A stretch of DNA of 42,760 nucleotides from Candidatus Acetothermia bacterium (GTDB lineage Bacteria; Bipolaricaulota; Bipolaricaulia; Bipolaricaulales; Bipolaricaulaceae), in contig PWTL01000008.1 of assembly GCA_003562845.1 (NCBI GenBank), positions 1 through 42,760 on the forward strand, written 5' to 3'. Below are positions 19,843-29,771 of the stretch, in pieces. How positions within the stretch are numbered: the stretch's first letter is position 1; each line of letters opens with the position of its first letter. Below the pieces are notes generated by a model that worked only from the letters and a program-made list of their open reading frames with translations, had not been told where the DNA came from and searched no databases. A program made the position numbers and the translations under genes.

Positions 19843-20387
19843 CCTCCCAAGGGCAACCGGGCAACCGGCCTGTACGTGGGGCCTCGCGGGCCGAGAACCG
19901 AGCTCATGAGTACCACCTCGTCCACCGGCACCGTGAGCGGGCCTCGGGGGAGGGGGGCGATCACGTGCGCCACGTCACAGGGGCTGCGGAAGCGGGCTAG
20001 CGTTGCGTGCGGCGATGGCCTACGGCGCTCGGGGGGAAGCCCCACCGCCTGCGCAACCTCCTCGAGCCCCTGCGCGATACTAGTGAAACGCTCGTCCCCT
20101 TCCGCAGCCCCGGCCCACAACACGCGGGCCCGTTCTGGGCGAGGGTAGGCGCCCAGGGTCGTCAGCTTGAGGTGAAAGGGCTCGAACTCCCCGGCTACGC
20201 CTGCGGCGAGCTGTTGAGCCTCCACGGCTGCGTCTTCCCCCATCTCTCCCAGGAAACGCAGCGTGATGTGTAAGTTCTCCGGGTTCACCCACTTGGCGCT
20301 CCCCAGCTTGCGCTTCAACTGGTTTCCTGTCTCCGCCAGTAGCCCTCTTACCTCATCGGGAAGCTCTACGCAGAAGAACAAACGCAT
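19839..20387 (-). CDS. thpR: RNA 2',3'-cyclic phosphodiesterase (ThpR/LigT family)
   Basis: Two HxT motifs: LHITLRFLGEM and PHATLARF; N-terminal MRLFFCVELPDEVR. Confidence 0.93.
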   Translation of the reverse strand: MRLFFCVELPDEVRGLLAETGNQLKRKLGSAKWVNPENLHITLRFLGEMGEDAAVEAQQLAAGVAGEFEPFHLKLTTLGAYPRPERARVLWAGAAEGDERFTSIAQGLEEVAQAVGLPPERRRPSPHATLARFRSPCDVAHVIAPLPRGPLTVPVDEVVLMSSVLGPRGPTYRPVARLPLGG

Positions 20388-20396
20388 GACGCCTTC

Positions 20397-20402
20397 ATTA
20401 TA
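20397..20402 (-). promoter_or_regulatory. -10 element for a near-leaderless thpR transcript
   Basis: TATAAT on minus strand, 9 nt upstream of the thpR ATG. Confidence 0.55.
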
Positions 20403-20455
20403 TCCGTTGGCGCTGCCCTGCCTTCCCCATTACCATGATACGGTGGAGCGTAAAC

Positions 20456-22744
20456 ATGGCTGAGGACAAGAAGACAGTCGCGTTGAAGGTCGCCGAGGCA
20501 CACCAGCAAGATGTGGGCAAGGGGATTGCTCGTATCTCCTCGCAACATCTGGCGGAGCTCGACGTCTCTCCCGGTGAGCCTGTGGAGATCAGGGGACGCA
20601 ATTCCGCCGGCGCCATAGCGGCCCCCGGCTATCAGGCGGACGAAGGGCTGGAGATCATCCGTGTCGACGGACTTGTGCGCTCAGCTGCCGAGGTGGGCGT
20701 AGGACACACCGTAGAGGTGGCCAAGGCCGAGTGGCGCCCGGCCGCGCAGGTGACGCTGGCCCCGGCCCGCAAAGGCGTCCGCCTCGTGGCCTCACCGGAG
20801 AGCCTGCAGAGGGCGCTGATGGGGCGAGTGGTGCAAACCGGGGACATTGTGTCCACGGCTGCACGGGTCCCCCAGACACCTCTCGGTGGAGACCTCCTCA
20901 CCGAACGCATCTTCCGCGAGTTCTTCGACGTAGGGCAGCAGTTCGGACTGGGCGAAGTCAGGCTGCGCGTGGTGAAAAGCAGCCCCAAAGGTCTGGTGCG
21001 GATTACCGAAGACACTGAGGTTGAGCTCCTTCCCGAGCACGTGGAGGCAGCCGAGAGCGAGCGCGACGTCCCCGAAGTGGCCTACGAAGATATCGGCGGC
21101 CTGCACCCCGTGATTCAGAAGATCCGAGAGATGGTCGAGCTACCGCTCAAGAAGCCCGAACTTTTCGACCGCATGGGCATCGAACCTCCCCGCGGAGTAC
21201 TCTTGCACGGCCCGCCCGGCACCGGTAAGACCCTGCTGGCGAAGGCCGTGGCCCACGAGACCGACGCACACTTCATATCTCTGTCCGGTCCCGAGATCAT
21301 GTCCCGTTACTACGGGGAGTCCGAACAGCGACTGCGAGAGATCTTCGAAGATGCGGAGAAGAACGCGCCGTCGATCGTGTTCATAGATGAGCTGGACTCC
21401 ATCGCCCCCAAGAGAGCAGAGGTCACCGGCGAGGTGGAACGCCGGGTCGTATCCCAGCTACTCACTTTGATGGACGGGCTGCAAGAACGTCGCAATGTCA
21501 TCGTCATGGGCGCGACAAACCGCATAGAGGCCATCGACCAAGCCCTGCGCCGGCCCGGCCGCTTCGACCGCGAGATCGAGGTACGTGTGCCTGACCGCGA
21601 GGGACGCAGCGAGATCTTCATGATCCACACCCGAGCCATGCCGTTGGCGCAGGACGTCGATCTGGCCGAGTACGCCGAGCTGACCCATGGATTTGTGGGC
21701 TCGGACATCGAGGCTCTGTGTCGCGAGGCGGCCATGAACGCCCTGCGCCGGGCCCTCCCCCGCATCAACCTAGAGGAGGAAGGCATCCCTGCCGAACTCA
21801 TGGAGGAGCTGGTAGTACAGCGTACAGACTTCGAGCAGGCGATGAAGGAGGTACGCCCCTCGGCCATGCGGGAGGTGCTGGTGGAGGTGCCCCGAGTAAC
21901 CTGGGACGATATCGGCGGTCTGGCGGAAGTGAAGCAGCTTCTCAGCGAGGCAGTGGAACTCCCGCTGAAGCGGCCCGAAGTTTTCCGTCGCGTGGGGATC
22001 ACCCCACCCAAGGGGGTACTCATGTACGGCCCTCCGGGAACGGGAAAAACACTGCTGGCCAGGGCCGTGGCCAACGTGTCTTCGGCGAACTTCATCTCCG
22101 CAAAAGGCTCGGAGCTTCTGTCCAAATGGTACGGGGAGTCGGAACAGCTGGTGGCCGAAGTGTTTCGTAAGGCCCGTCAGGTGGCCCCGGCGGTGATATT
22201 CATGGACGAGCTCGATTCCCTGGCCCCGCGGCGGGGGTCGGCCGCAGGGGAGCCCCATGCCACTGAGCGGATAGTGAACCAGCTTCTGGCAGAGCTTGAC
22301 GGACTGGAGGAGCTCCGCGGGGTGGTCGTCATCGGAGCCACGAACCGGCCCGACCTCCTGGATCCGGCTCTTCTCCGCCCGGGACGGCTGGGAGAGCTCA
22401 TCTACGTGCCGGTGCCCGATGCAGAGGCTCGTCTGGCAATCTACCGCGTGCACACGCGGGACATGAGCCTGGGAGAGGACGTAGCGTTGGAGGAGCTGGC
22501 CCGGCACAGCGAGCGGTTCTCCGGAGCCGACATCGCCGAGGTTTGCCGCAAGGCAGGGCGGTTGGCCCTGCGGGAGAGTCTGGAGACGGAGAAGGTGGAG
22601 ATGCGGCATTTTCGCGAGGCACTGCAGGACACGCAGCCCTCCATCACCCCCAAGCTCGAGGAGCGCTACCGGAAACTACGACAAGAACTACGTCACGCCA
22701 CGCGACGGATCGGTTTTTTCGTGGAGGATGAACAGACCCCTTGA
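20456..22744 (+). CDS. CDC48/p97 (VCP)-type AAA ATPase with N-domain and two AAA modules
   Basis: Two Walker [12 protein letters not shown] motifs, Walker B FIDELDS / FMDELDS, IGGL linkers, N-terminal CDC48-N-like region. Confidence 0.95.
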   Translation: MAEDKKTVALKVAEAHQQDVGKGIARISSQHLAELDVSPGEPVEIRGRNSAGAIAAPGYQADEGLEIIRVDGLVRSAAEVGVGHTVEVAKAEWRPAAQVTLAPARKGVRLVASPESLQRALMGRVVQTGDIVSTAARVPQTPLGGDLLTERIFREFFDVGQQFGLGEVRLRVVKSSPKGLVRITEDTEVELLPEHVEAAESERDVPEVAYEDIGGLHPVIQKIREMVELPLKKPELFDRMGIEPPRGVLLHGPPGTGKTLLAKAVAHETDAHFISLSGPEIMSRYYGESEQRLREIFEDAEKNAPSIVFIDELDSIAPKRAEVTGEVERRVVSQLLTLMDGLQERRNVIVMGATNRIEAIDQALRRPGRFDREIEVRVPDREGRSEIFMIHTRAMPLAQDVDLAEYAELTHGFVGSDIEALCREAAMNALRRALPRINLEEEGIPAELMEELVVQRTDFEQAMKEVRPSAMREVLVEVPRVTWDDIGGLAEVKQLLSEAVELPLKRPEVFRRVGITPPKGVLMYGPPGTGKTLLARAVANVSSANFISAKGSELLSKWYGESEQLVAEVFRKARQVAPAVIFMDELDSLAPRRGSAAGEPHATERIVNQLLAELDGLEELRGVVVIGATNRPDLLDPALLRPGRLGELIYVPVPDAEARLAIYRVHTRDMSLGEDVALEELARHSERFSGADIAEVCRKAGRLALRESLETEKVEMRHFREALQDTQPSITPKLEERYRKLRQELRHATRRIGFFVEDEQTP

Positions 22745-22777
22745 CAGCGGGTCCCCCCCGTCGTATATAAGGAGTGT

Positions 22778-22800
22778 GGCCCGCAGTCGCGGGCCTTTTT
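22778..22800 (+). terminator. Intrinsic terminator downstream of the CDC48-like gene
   Basis: GGCCCGC-AGTC-GCGGGCC-TTTTT. Confidence 0.9.
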
Positions 22801-22836
22801 GTTTGCTCGGTCAGAATAGAGACCGCAAGCGATAAG

Positions 22837-23108
22837 GTCCGTGCGGACCGCCGTCGCGGGAGGGCCGCCGGGCGCACCCAGATCGCGGGCTCAGGCCAAG
22901 GTTTCCCCTATCACCCACAGGGACCGGCTTACCGCTGCTCCCTTCCGGGTCTGACGGGATTCACCAGTGTGTGTCGCAGGGGGCTCAGCCGTCAACGCCC
23001 CGGTTTCCAGGCCGCTTCCAACTCCCGCTCCCTCTCGGGCAGTCCATCGGCCCCACATATAGCGGGTTTTGGGTGCAGGGGACCGCTAGCCCCCCGCCGT
23101 GCACGGAC
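22837..23108 (-). ncRNA. ffs: Signal recognition particle RNA, large (Bacillus-type, with Alu domain)
   Basis: Minus strand has GTCAGACCCGGAAGGGAGCAGC (domain IV), Alu-type GCGGGGGGCTAGCGGTCCCCTGCACCC...GGGGCCGA at the 5' end, and GTCCGTGC/GCACGGAC pairing the ends. Confidence 0.93.
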
Positions 23109-23248
23109 CCACCAAGGAGTTTATGGACCGAAGAGCTCGGCGTCAAAGATGCCCCTCGCCAGCGGTACAAAGAGCCGCGCACCCGGGCCAAGAGGGAGAA
23201 AACCGATCGCGTTGTTGGTCTATAAACCACGAACCACCAACCGAACTC

Positions 23249-23338
23249 TGGCGGAGGGGGTGGGATTCGAACCCACGGCACCCTTGCGAGTGCACCGGTT
23301 CTCCAGACCGGTGGTTTAGACCGCTCGCCCACCCCTCC
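23249..23338 (-). tRNA. tRNA-Ser (GGA), class II with long variable arm
   Basis: GGAGGGG/CCCCTCC acceptor, loop CTGGAGA (anticodon GGA), variable arm GCACTCGCAAGGGTGC, GGTTCGAATCC T-loop, encoded CCA. Confidence 0.95.
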
Positions 23339-23390
23339 GTAGTCAGGAATTCTAAGTCCCCGCAAGCATGCCGGCAAGCAGTCATCCGTA

Positions 23391-24332
23391 CTAACCGGGA
23401 AGAGCCCAGCCCACGGCCAGCCAGAATAGCGCCCCCACCACACCCGCGAGGACAGGGGTCAACACCCAACCCAAACCGATAGAGGCCATCTGCCTCACGT
23501 TCACCGTCTGTACGCCCCGTACAAGGCCGATGCCCAGCACAGCACCCACCACAGCCTGGGACGTGGAAACGGGGACACCCACATAGGCGAACAGCCGCAG
23601 TATGGCCGCCTGCGAGATGGCGGCAAACAAAGCTGGGAGCAAACCCAGATGCACAAGCCTCTCCCCCACCGTCTCCATCACCCGTCGGGAGTAGGTGAGG
23701 ACACCCAGGGCAATGCTCGCTGCCCCGATAACCGCCGCCACAGGAACAGAGAGCAGCCCCGCCCCCACGTAGACGCCGGTGACGTTGGCTACGCTGTTGG
23801 CTCCCAGAGCATACGAGCCCAACACGCCGACCAACACGATCCCCCAGCGCAGCACGGTATTGTACACCGCCAGGCCGCTCAGCCAGCGTTCAAGAACTGG
23901 GCTCAAGAAGCGGTGAAGGGTGTAGGCGATGATGAGGCTTCCCAAAGGAGAAGTCACCCAGGAGGTGCCTATTCGCACGAGCACCCCCCACTCCACCGGG
24001 CGCCCCGCTACAAGTGCCACACCGATAATCGCCCCCACTGCCGCCTGTGTGGCTGATACCGGGATGCCTCGAACGGTCATCAGGGTTACGGTGAGCCCGG
24101 CCGCCAGACCAACGCAGAACGCAGTCGCCAGATCGTGCCCCGCCAGTGCCCCGTAGGTAGCCATGCCCCGCGCTCCCCCCAGGTACGCTCCGAGGATGAC
24201 GAACATGCCTGTCAAGACCACTGCGGCACGGTAGGAGATGGCACGCGCACCTACTCCGAGACCAAACACGTTGGCCGCGTCGTTGGTCCCTAGAGACCAA
24301 CCCATCAGGATACCTGGCAATAATGCCCACAT
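23391..24332 (-). CDS. PiT family inorganic phosphate transporter
   Basis: MGWSLGTNDAANVFG and internal repeat PVSTSQAVVGAVLGIGLVRG; multiple TMs. Confidence 0.9.
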   Translation of the reverse strand: MWALLPGILMGWSLGTNDAANVFGLGVGARAISYRAAVVLTGMFVILGAYLGGARGMATYGALAGHDLATAFCVGLAAGLTVTLMTVRGIPVSATQAAVGAIIGVALVAGRPVEWGVLVRIGTSWVTSPLGSLIIAYTLHRFLSPVLERWLSGLAVYNTVLRWGIVLVGVLGSYALGANSVANVTGVYVGAGLLSVPVAAVIGAASIALGVLTYSRRVMETVGERLVHLGLLPALFAAISQAAILRLFAYVGVPVSTSQAVVGAVLGIGLVRGVQTVNVRQMASIGLGWVLTPVLAGVVGALFWLAVGWALPG

Positions 24333-24431
24333 TTCGCGCCCCCAGCGGTAGTATGGAGGAGTTTATACGCCTATGTATACTGGCGGTCAAGGCCGAGAGT
24401 GGCTTGTGAAGCGAGGTTCTGGGGCACCCTT

Positions 24432-26804
24432 TCAGTTTGGGGCCCCGTGCTCGGTACGGCTGATAATCTCCTCCTGGAGGTCGCGTCCGAGGTCACAGAA
24501 GTAGTCGCTGTAGCCGGCCACCCGCACAAGCAACCCCCGGTGCTCCTCCGGACGAACCTGTGCCTCTCTGAGAACCTGCACGCCAACTACGTTGAACTGG
24601 ACGTGATGGCCGCCCAGAGCGAAGTACCCCCGGACAAGGGCAGCCAGCCGCTCTATCCCCTGTTCACCGGAGAGCGCTTCCGGGGAAAACTTCATGTTGA
24701 GGAGCGTCCCCCCGGTCTTGGCGTGGTCCATCTTCGCCGCCGAGTGCATCACGGCGGTCGGTCCGTTCCTATCGGCACCCTGAACGGGGGAGATCCCTTC
24801 GGAGAGAGGATGCCCCACCCTCCGCCCGTCCGGAGTCGCCCCAGTGAGCGACCCGAAGTGAATGTGGCTGGTCGTGGGGAGCATGTTTATGCGGTAGGTG
24901 CCCCCCCGCGGCGCAGGCCGCTCGTCCACGAGGCGAAAGAACGTCTCGAACGCCTGCCTCATCAGCTCATCCGCCCGCTCGTCATCGTTTCCGTAGCGAG
25001 GGGTCCTGTTCACAAGGAGCTGACGCAGTGGCTCCCGTCCGCGGAAGTCCTCGCGCAAGGCAGCGAGGAGGTCCTTCATCTCCACCACCCCGCGCCGGAA
25101 GACGTGTTCCGCCAGCGCCGACAGGCTGTCGGCCAAGGTGCCGATACCTACCCCTTGGATGTATGTGGTGTTGTATCGAGCACCTCCACTATTGTAGTCC
25201 ACTCCCTTGGCAAGGCAGTCATGTATGAGAAGTGACAGGTATGGTGCCGGCATCTCCGAGGCGAACAGGTCCTGGATCAGCGCATTCCCCCAGATCTTGA
25301 CTTCCAGGGCATGCTGAAGCTGGGCCTCCCATGCGGCCAGCAGTTCCTCAACCGATGAGAACCGCTCAGGATCACCAGTCTTCGGCCCACACTCAACGCC
25401 GGTGTGCGGATCAACGCCGTCGAACAGCGCCAGCTCGAGGGGCTTCACCAAGTTGAGGTACCCAGACAAGATGTACGCCTCCTTGCCGAACGCTCCCGTT
25501 TCCACACAACCACTTGTCCCGCCTTGGCGGGCGTCCTCCAGGCTCTTCCCCTGCCGAAGCAGCTCTTCCACAACGAGGTCGGCGTTGAACAGCGCCGGAA
25601 AGCCGTGGCCCTGGCGTACAACGCGGCACGCTGCCTCAAGGAGCCCCTCCGGGGTGCACCGCGAGAGCTGCAGGTTGAACTGAGGCTGCAGAAGACACAT
25701 CTCCTCGGCCACCTCCAGTATCAGCTCTGACACTTCCCCCGACCCGTCGCTCCCGTCCTTCCGCACCCCTCCCAGGTTGATATTCACGAAGTCGTTGTAC
25801 GTACCGCTCTCGGCGGCCGTCACTCCCACCTTGGGGGGAGCGGGCTGGTTGTTGAACTTGATCCACAGACAAGCCAAGAGTTCCTTGGCGTCGTCCCGCG
25901 TGAGCCGCCCCTCGGCCAGGTCTCGCTGGTAGAAGGGCTCCAAATGCTGGTCCAAATGCCCCGGGCTGAACGCGTCCCAACCGTTGAGCTCCGTGATGAC
26001 CGCCAGATGGTGGAACCAGTACGCCTGCAGTGCCTCCCAGAAGTCGCGCGGAGGATTCGCCGGCACTCGTCGGCACACCTGTGCAATGCGCTGGAGCTCT
26101 CGCTGACGCCCCGGGGCCTGCTCCTCCTGAGAGAGAGTCTCCGCCAAGTCGGCGTGACGCTGCGCCAGCAGCACAGCTGCCTCAGCGGCGATGTCCATGC
26201 CCCTAAGCTGATCGTTCTTCCTCGCCGCAAACGGGTCCCCCTCCCAGTCCAGCGAAGCTCGCCGCCTGGCGATCTCGGACCTGAGGTCCTCCAGCCCCAG
26301 GCGGAATGGCTTGTCATCTGCGGCTGTATGTCCCGGGGCGCGCTGTTCCATGAACTCCGTGAACAACCCCCCCTCGTAAGCTCTCCTCCAGGACTCGCCG
26401 AGTTCCTCGAATAGACGGTCACGCAGTGACCGGCCCCGCCAGTAGGGGATCACCTCTTCTTCGTAAGCCCTCAGGACGTCCGCCGACGCCTCATACCTCG
26501 TCTTCTTGCGGTCGGCCAGCGCCTGCAAGTCATCTAGGCTGTGACAGGTTAGTTCAGGATATGTCGGGCAGGCTTTGGGCGCTGGACCTCGCTCCCCGAC
26601 GATGAGCTCGCGCGGGCCTATGTACAGGCTCTTGTGCCGGCAGATATGCCGGAAGCAGAGCGCCCGCAGAACGGCCGGGCCGTGCTTTCCTGCGTTCTGC
26701 TTGTAGAAACGGGTCACAAGCAATGCACGCTCGGCCGAAACGCTCGGCTGCGCAGTGACTGATCCTTCTCCAAGCAAGCGCACTCGCTCGCGCATCCTGC
26801 TCAC
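24432..26804 (-). CDS. Glycyl radical enzyme, trans-4-hydroxy-L-proline dehydratase (HypD)-like
   Basis: Cys motif GGTSGCVETGAFGKEAYILSGY, glycyl radical loop VRVAGYSDYF, FTEFMEQRAPGHT, KFNNQPAPPKVG, GGARYNTTYIQGVG. Confidence 0.88.
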   Translation of the reverse strand: MSRMRERVRLLGEGSVTAQPSVSAERALLVTRFYKQNAGKHGPAVLRALCFRHICRHKSLYIGPRELIVGERGPAPKACPTYPELTCHSLDDLQALADRKKTRYEASADVLRAYEEEVIPYWRGRSLRDRLFEELGESWRRAYEGGLFTEFMEQRAPGHTAADDKPFRLGLEDLRSEIARRRASLDWEGDPFAARKNDQLRGMDIAAEAAVLLAQRHADLAETLSQEEQAPGRQRELQRIAQVCRRVPANPPRDFWEALQAYWFHHLAVITELNGWDAFSPGHLDQHLEPFYQRDLAEGRLTRDDAKELLACLWIKFNNQPAPPKVGVTAAESGTYNDFVNINLGGVRKDGSDGSGEVSELILEVAEEMCLLQPQFNLQLSRCTPEGLLEAACRVVRQGHGFPALFNADLVVEELLRQGKSLEDARQGGTSGCVETGAFGKEAYILSGYLNLVKPLELALFDGVDPHTGVECGPKTGDPERFSSVEELLAAWEAQLQHALEVKIWGNALIQDLFASEMPAPYLSLLIHDCLAKGVDYNSGGARYNTTYIQGVGIGTLADSLSALAEHVFRRGVVEMKDLLAALREDFRGREPLRQLLVNRTPRYGNDDERADELMRQAFETFFRLVDERPAPRGGTYRINMLPTTSHIHFGSLTGATPDGRRVGHPLSEGISPVQGADRNGPTAVMHSAAKMDHAKTGGTLLNMKFSPEALSGEQGIERLAALVRGYFALGGHHVQFNVVGVQVLREAQVRPEEHRGLLVRVAGYSDYFCDLGRDLQEEIISRTEHGAPN

Positions 26805-27742
26805 CCCCCAACTTGCACGTGCAGCCCGGCTCCCCGCAACCGCTCGGCCAGCACTTCCACAGCGGCCGCCTCAGGCGGGGATGCGTCCTGTAAAGGATAG
26901 CCCCGCCCCAGCCGGGCGTACTTGGCGGCGCCCGCCCGGTGATACGGAAGAAGGCACACCAAAGGACGCCGCCGCATTCCCCCGAGAAGACTCGCCAGCT
27001 GTTCTATGGTAGCACGATCGTCGTTGAACCCCGGGATCAGGGGGATTCTGATCCACAGTTTCGCTCCCGCTTCATCTAGTGCATACAGGTTCTCCACGAT
27101 CGGCCTCAGCGGGACTCCGAGAGTCTGCTCATGACGCCTTTCGTCCACATGCTTGATATCCAGGAGCACAAGATCGCACAATCCCGCAGCCCGAAGAACC
27201 ACTTCCTTCGGCGCATATCCCGAGGTATCCACCGCCGTGCGAAGCCCGGCCTCCCGGCAGCCTCGCAGTGCTTGCATTAGGAAGTCGGCCTGCATGAGCG
27301 GTTCGCCTCCGGAGAACGTCACGCCACCGCCCGAGGTCTCAAAGAACACGCGGTCGCGGGCGAGCTCGCGCACAAGCTCGCCAGCACTCACAGTGAATCC
27401 CACGATGGTTCGTGCCCCCGCCGGGCAGACATCGACGCAACGGCCGCATACAGTGCACAAACCGCGGTCGGGCAAGCGGTCGCCCCGCGTCCCGGGGGCA
27501 ATGGCTCCCTCGGGACAAGCCTCAACACAAGCCCCGCATCCTATACAGCGCAAGTGAAGGAACCAGACTTCGCTCTCCGGAGAGACCCCCTCTGGGTTAT
27601 GACACCATGGGCACTGCAGGGGGCATCCCTTCAAGAACACAGTGGTCCGGAGCCCCGGCCCGTCATCCACCGCGCCCCTCTTCACCTCGAACAGCATTCC
27701 TTCCACTGCTTCGTCCGGAATTGCCTTTGCTCCCTGGCCCAT
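26801..27742 (-). CDS. Radical SAM glycyl-radical-enzyme activating protein
   Basis: ATG at 27742 after GGAGGA; DGPGLRTTVFLKGCPLQCPWCHNPE CxxxCxxC; two 4Fe-4S motifs; TFSGGEPLMQ. Confidence 0.95.
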   Translation of the reverse strand: MGQGAKAIPDEAVEGMLFEVKRGAVDDGPGLRTTVFLKGCPLQCPWCHNPEGVSPESEVWFLHLRCIGCGACVEACPEGAIAPGTRGDRLPDRGLCTVCGRCVDVCPAGARTIVGFTVSAGELVRELARDRVFFETSGGGVTFSGGEPLMQADFLMQALRGCREAGLRTAVDTSGYAPKEVVLRAAGLCDLVLLDIKHVDERRHEQTLGVPLRPIVENLYALDEAGAKLWIRIPLIPGFNDDRATIEQLASLLGGMRRRPLVCLLPYHRAGAAKYARLGRGYPLQDASPPEAAAVEVLAERLRGAGLHVQVGG

Positions 27743-27880
27743 TTTCCTCCATTCACCAGTACAGCATACTCCCCAGAGCTGCGCACCGGACAGGGTGCTC
27801 GTAGCGTTTCTCATCTGCCCGTGTGTGGTTGTAGTATTGGGGGATTGAACACAGTCTCGCAAGGAGAGTGAGGCGTCCTG

Positions 27881-29749
27881 ATGACGAACAAGAGCCCGGA
27901 TCTGGTAATGAAGAGGCGCTGGCTGTTCACGGCGATCATGTGCGCGGTTGTGGCTTTGGCGTTTTCCCCTCGAGAAAGCGCAGAGGCGGCAGAACAAAGC
28001 GCTGAGCTCTACTTCACCATCCTGCACACCAACGACGAACACTCCGCCCTGCTTCCCCACTCCCCTGCTGTGGACTACCACCAAGAGAAAGAGGACTCCA
28101 CGGTTGGTGGGCTCGCACGCTTGGCCACCGCAATCGAAGGCATCAGGAATGCCAAGACAGAGGAGAATGAGCCGGTGCTTCTGTTCAACGCTGGCGACTT
28201 CCTGGGGGGGAGCGCCTTCGGTTGGCTCGCCCCCCAAGGGCACTCCGCAGAACTCTCCCTGCTGCAGGCCATGGGCTACGATGCAGTAGCCATCGGAAAT
28301 CACGAGTATGACTATGGTCCCGATGTCCTCGCCCAGTACTTGGACGGAGCGGGCTACCCGGACGCCCACGAGGACATGCTGCTCCTGGCCACCAACACTC
28401 TGCCCCCTGATGATCACCCTCTGGCAGCCAAGGGACTGTTCCGCCGCACGGGCCTTTTCAAACTGGAGAACGGTCTTACAGTGGGGGTGTTCGGGCTGAT
28501 CGGCAAGGATGCCATCGAGGTGACCCACGACACAGGCAGGCTGGAATTCCTGGATCAGCATCAGGAAGCGCAACGGGCAACTGCTCAGCTGAAGGACGCG
28601 GGAGCCGACGTCATAGTGGCGATCACCCATTCCGGCGTCGAGGAGGACAAAGCCCTGGCCCTGGCGGTGCCCGAGATCGACGTGATCATAGGCGGACACT
28701 CCCACGACGCCCTCCAAGAGCCTGTCGAACAAGGGGACACCCTCATCGTCCAGGCGGGTTCACTTGGACGCCATTTGGGGCGGTTGGAGTTAGCGTACAA
28801 CCCCGAGACCGGCAGGACCCGCACGCGCAACCACGAAGGAGATCACACGTTCTTGATCCCCATCGATGGGCGGTTCGCACCCCATCCGAAGATCGAATCA
28901 ATTGTGCGAGAGTACACTACGCTTCTGAACACCTACATCAGCGAGGTGACCGGCGGAGACTTCGACGACATCATGGCTACAGTGGCTCTGTCAGAGTTCG
29001 TTCTGCCCAACCACCCTCCTCTCAAGGAAACCCCCATGGCCAACTTCGTCACCGACGCCATGCGGCTGGTAACCGAGGAGTTGACCGGAGAGAAGGTGCA
29101 TGTCGCCATTCAGGCAAACGGCAGTATCCGAGACAGCATAATTCCCGGATCGTTGGAGCACTCTGAGGGCGAAGTGTCTTTCTACGACATTGCCGAGGTG
29201 GTCGGGCTAGGCTACGGCGGAGACGGACACGCGGGGTACCCCATTGTCTCTGCCTACCTCACCGGCGAAGAACTGTACCGCCTCCTGTACGTAGCGGTGG
29301 CGCTGGAGGTTTTCATGGGGGACAGCTACTTCCTGCAATTCTCCGGGCTGCGTTTCCGCTACCGGCCGGCTGCTTTGTCGGTGATCGCCGGCGAGCTGTA
29401 CACGGGCGAGGGTGTCCAGCCGGCGGACGGGAGTGAAGGTTTTGTCTCCTTAAGGCGTGGCGATCGAGATCTGTACCACGTCGTGACAGACGCTTACGTT
29501 TACTCGTTCCTCCCTCTGGCCGCAGAACTCCTTCCTCACCTCACTATCTCTCCCAAGAACGCCGCCGGTGAACCTATCCCTCCGGAGAGGATGCACGAGC
29601 TCTTCGTCCGCCACGACGACGCCCGGGAGCTGAAGGTCTGGGAGACGGTCATCACCTACGCTGCCAACCAGCCCCCTTCCGAGGTAGGGATACCCCAGAT
29701 CCCCGACTACCACGCGGACACCTCCGGGCGCATCGTCCCCGAGAGGTAG
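27881..29749 (+). CDS. 5'-nucleotidase/UshA family metallophosphoesterase, exported
   Basis: Signal peptide; ILHTNDEHS, FNAGDFLGGSA, AIGNHEYDYG, GGHSHD; C-terminal 5'-nucleotidase domain. Confidence 0.93.
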   Translation: MTNKSPDLVMKRRWLFTAIMCAVVALAFSPRESAEAAEQSAELYFTILHTNDEHSALLPHSPAVDYHQEKEDSTVGGLARLATAIEGIRNAKTEENEPVLLFNAGDFLGGSAFGWLAPQGHSAELSLLQAMGYDAVAIGNHEYDYGPDVLAQYLDGAGYPDAHEDMLLLATNTLPPDDHPLAAKGLFRRTGLFKLENGLTVGVFGLIGKDAIEVTHDTGRLEFLDQHQEAQRATAQLKDAGADVIVAITHSGVEEDKALALAVPEIDVIIGGHSHDALQEPVEQGDTLIVQAGSLGRHLGRLELAYNPETGRTRTRNHEGDHTFLIPIDGRFAPHPKIESIVREYTTLLNTYISEVTGGDFDDIMATVALSEFVLPNHPPLKETPMANFVTDAMRLVTEELTGEKVHVAIQANGSIRDSIIPGSLEHSEGEVSFYDIAEVVGLGYGGDGHAGYPIVSAYLTGEELYRLLYVAVALEVFMGDSYFLQFSGLRFRYRPAALSVIAGELYTGEGVQPADGSEGFVSLRRGDRDLYHVVTDAYVYSFLPLAAELLPHLTISPKNAAGEPIPPERMHELFVRHDDARELKVWETVITYAANQPPSEVGIPQIPDYHADTSGRIVPER

Positions 29750-29771
29750 GGGCAAACGCTGGAGGAGAGCT

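Noticed and set aside
21310-22125. 271-aa minus-strand ORF
   Set aside because: Antisense to the AAA modules of the CDC48-like gene, Ser/Arg/Thr-rich shadow translation.
22774-23443. ORFs across the region after the CDC48-like gene (22774..23319 +, 22985..23443 -, and others)
   Set aside because: They overlap the SRP RNA and tRNA-Ser, and show no protein family features.
27743-28732. N-terminal 330-codon extension of the activase ORF
   Set aside because: Antisense to the 5'-nucleotidase gene; ATG at 27742 with GGAGGA gives the standard activase length.
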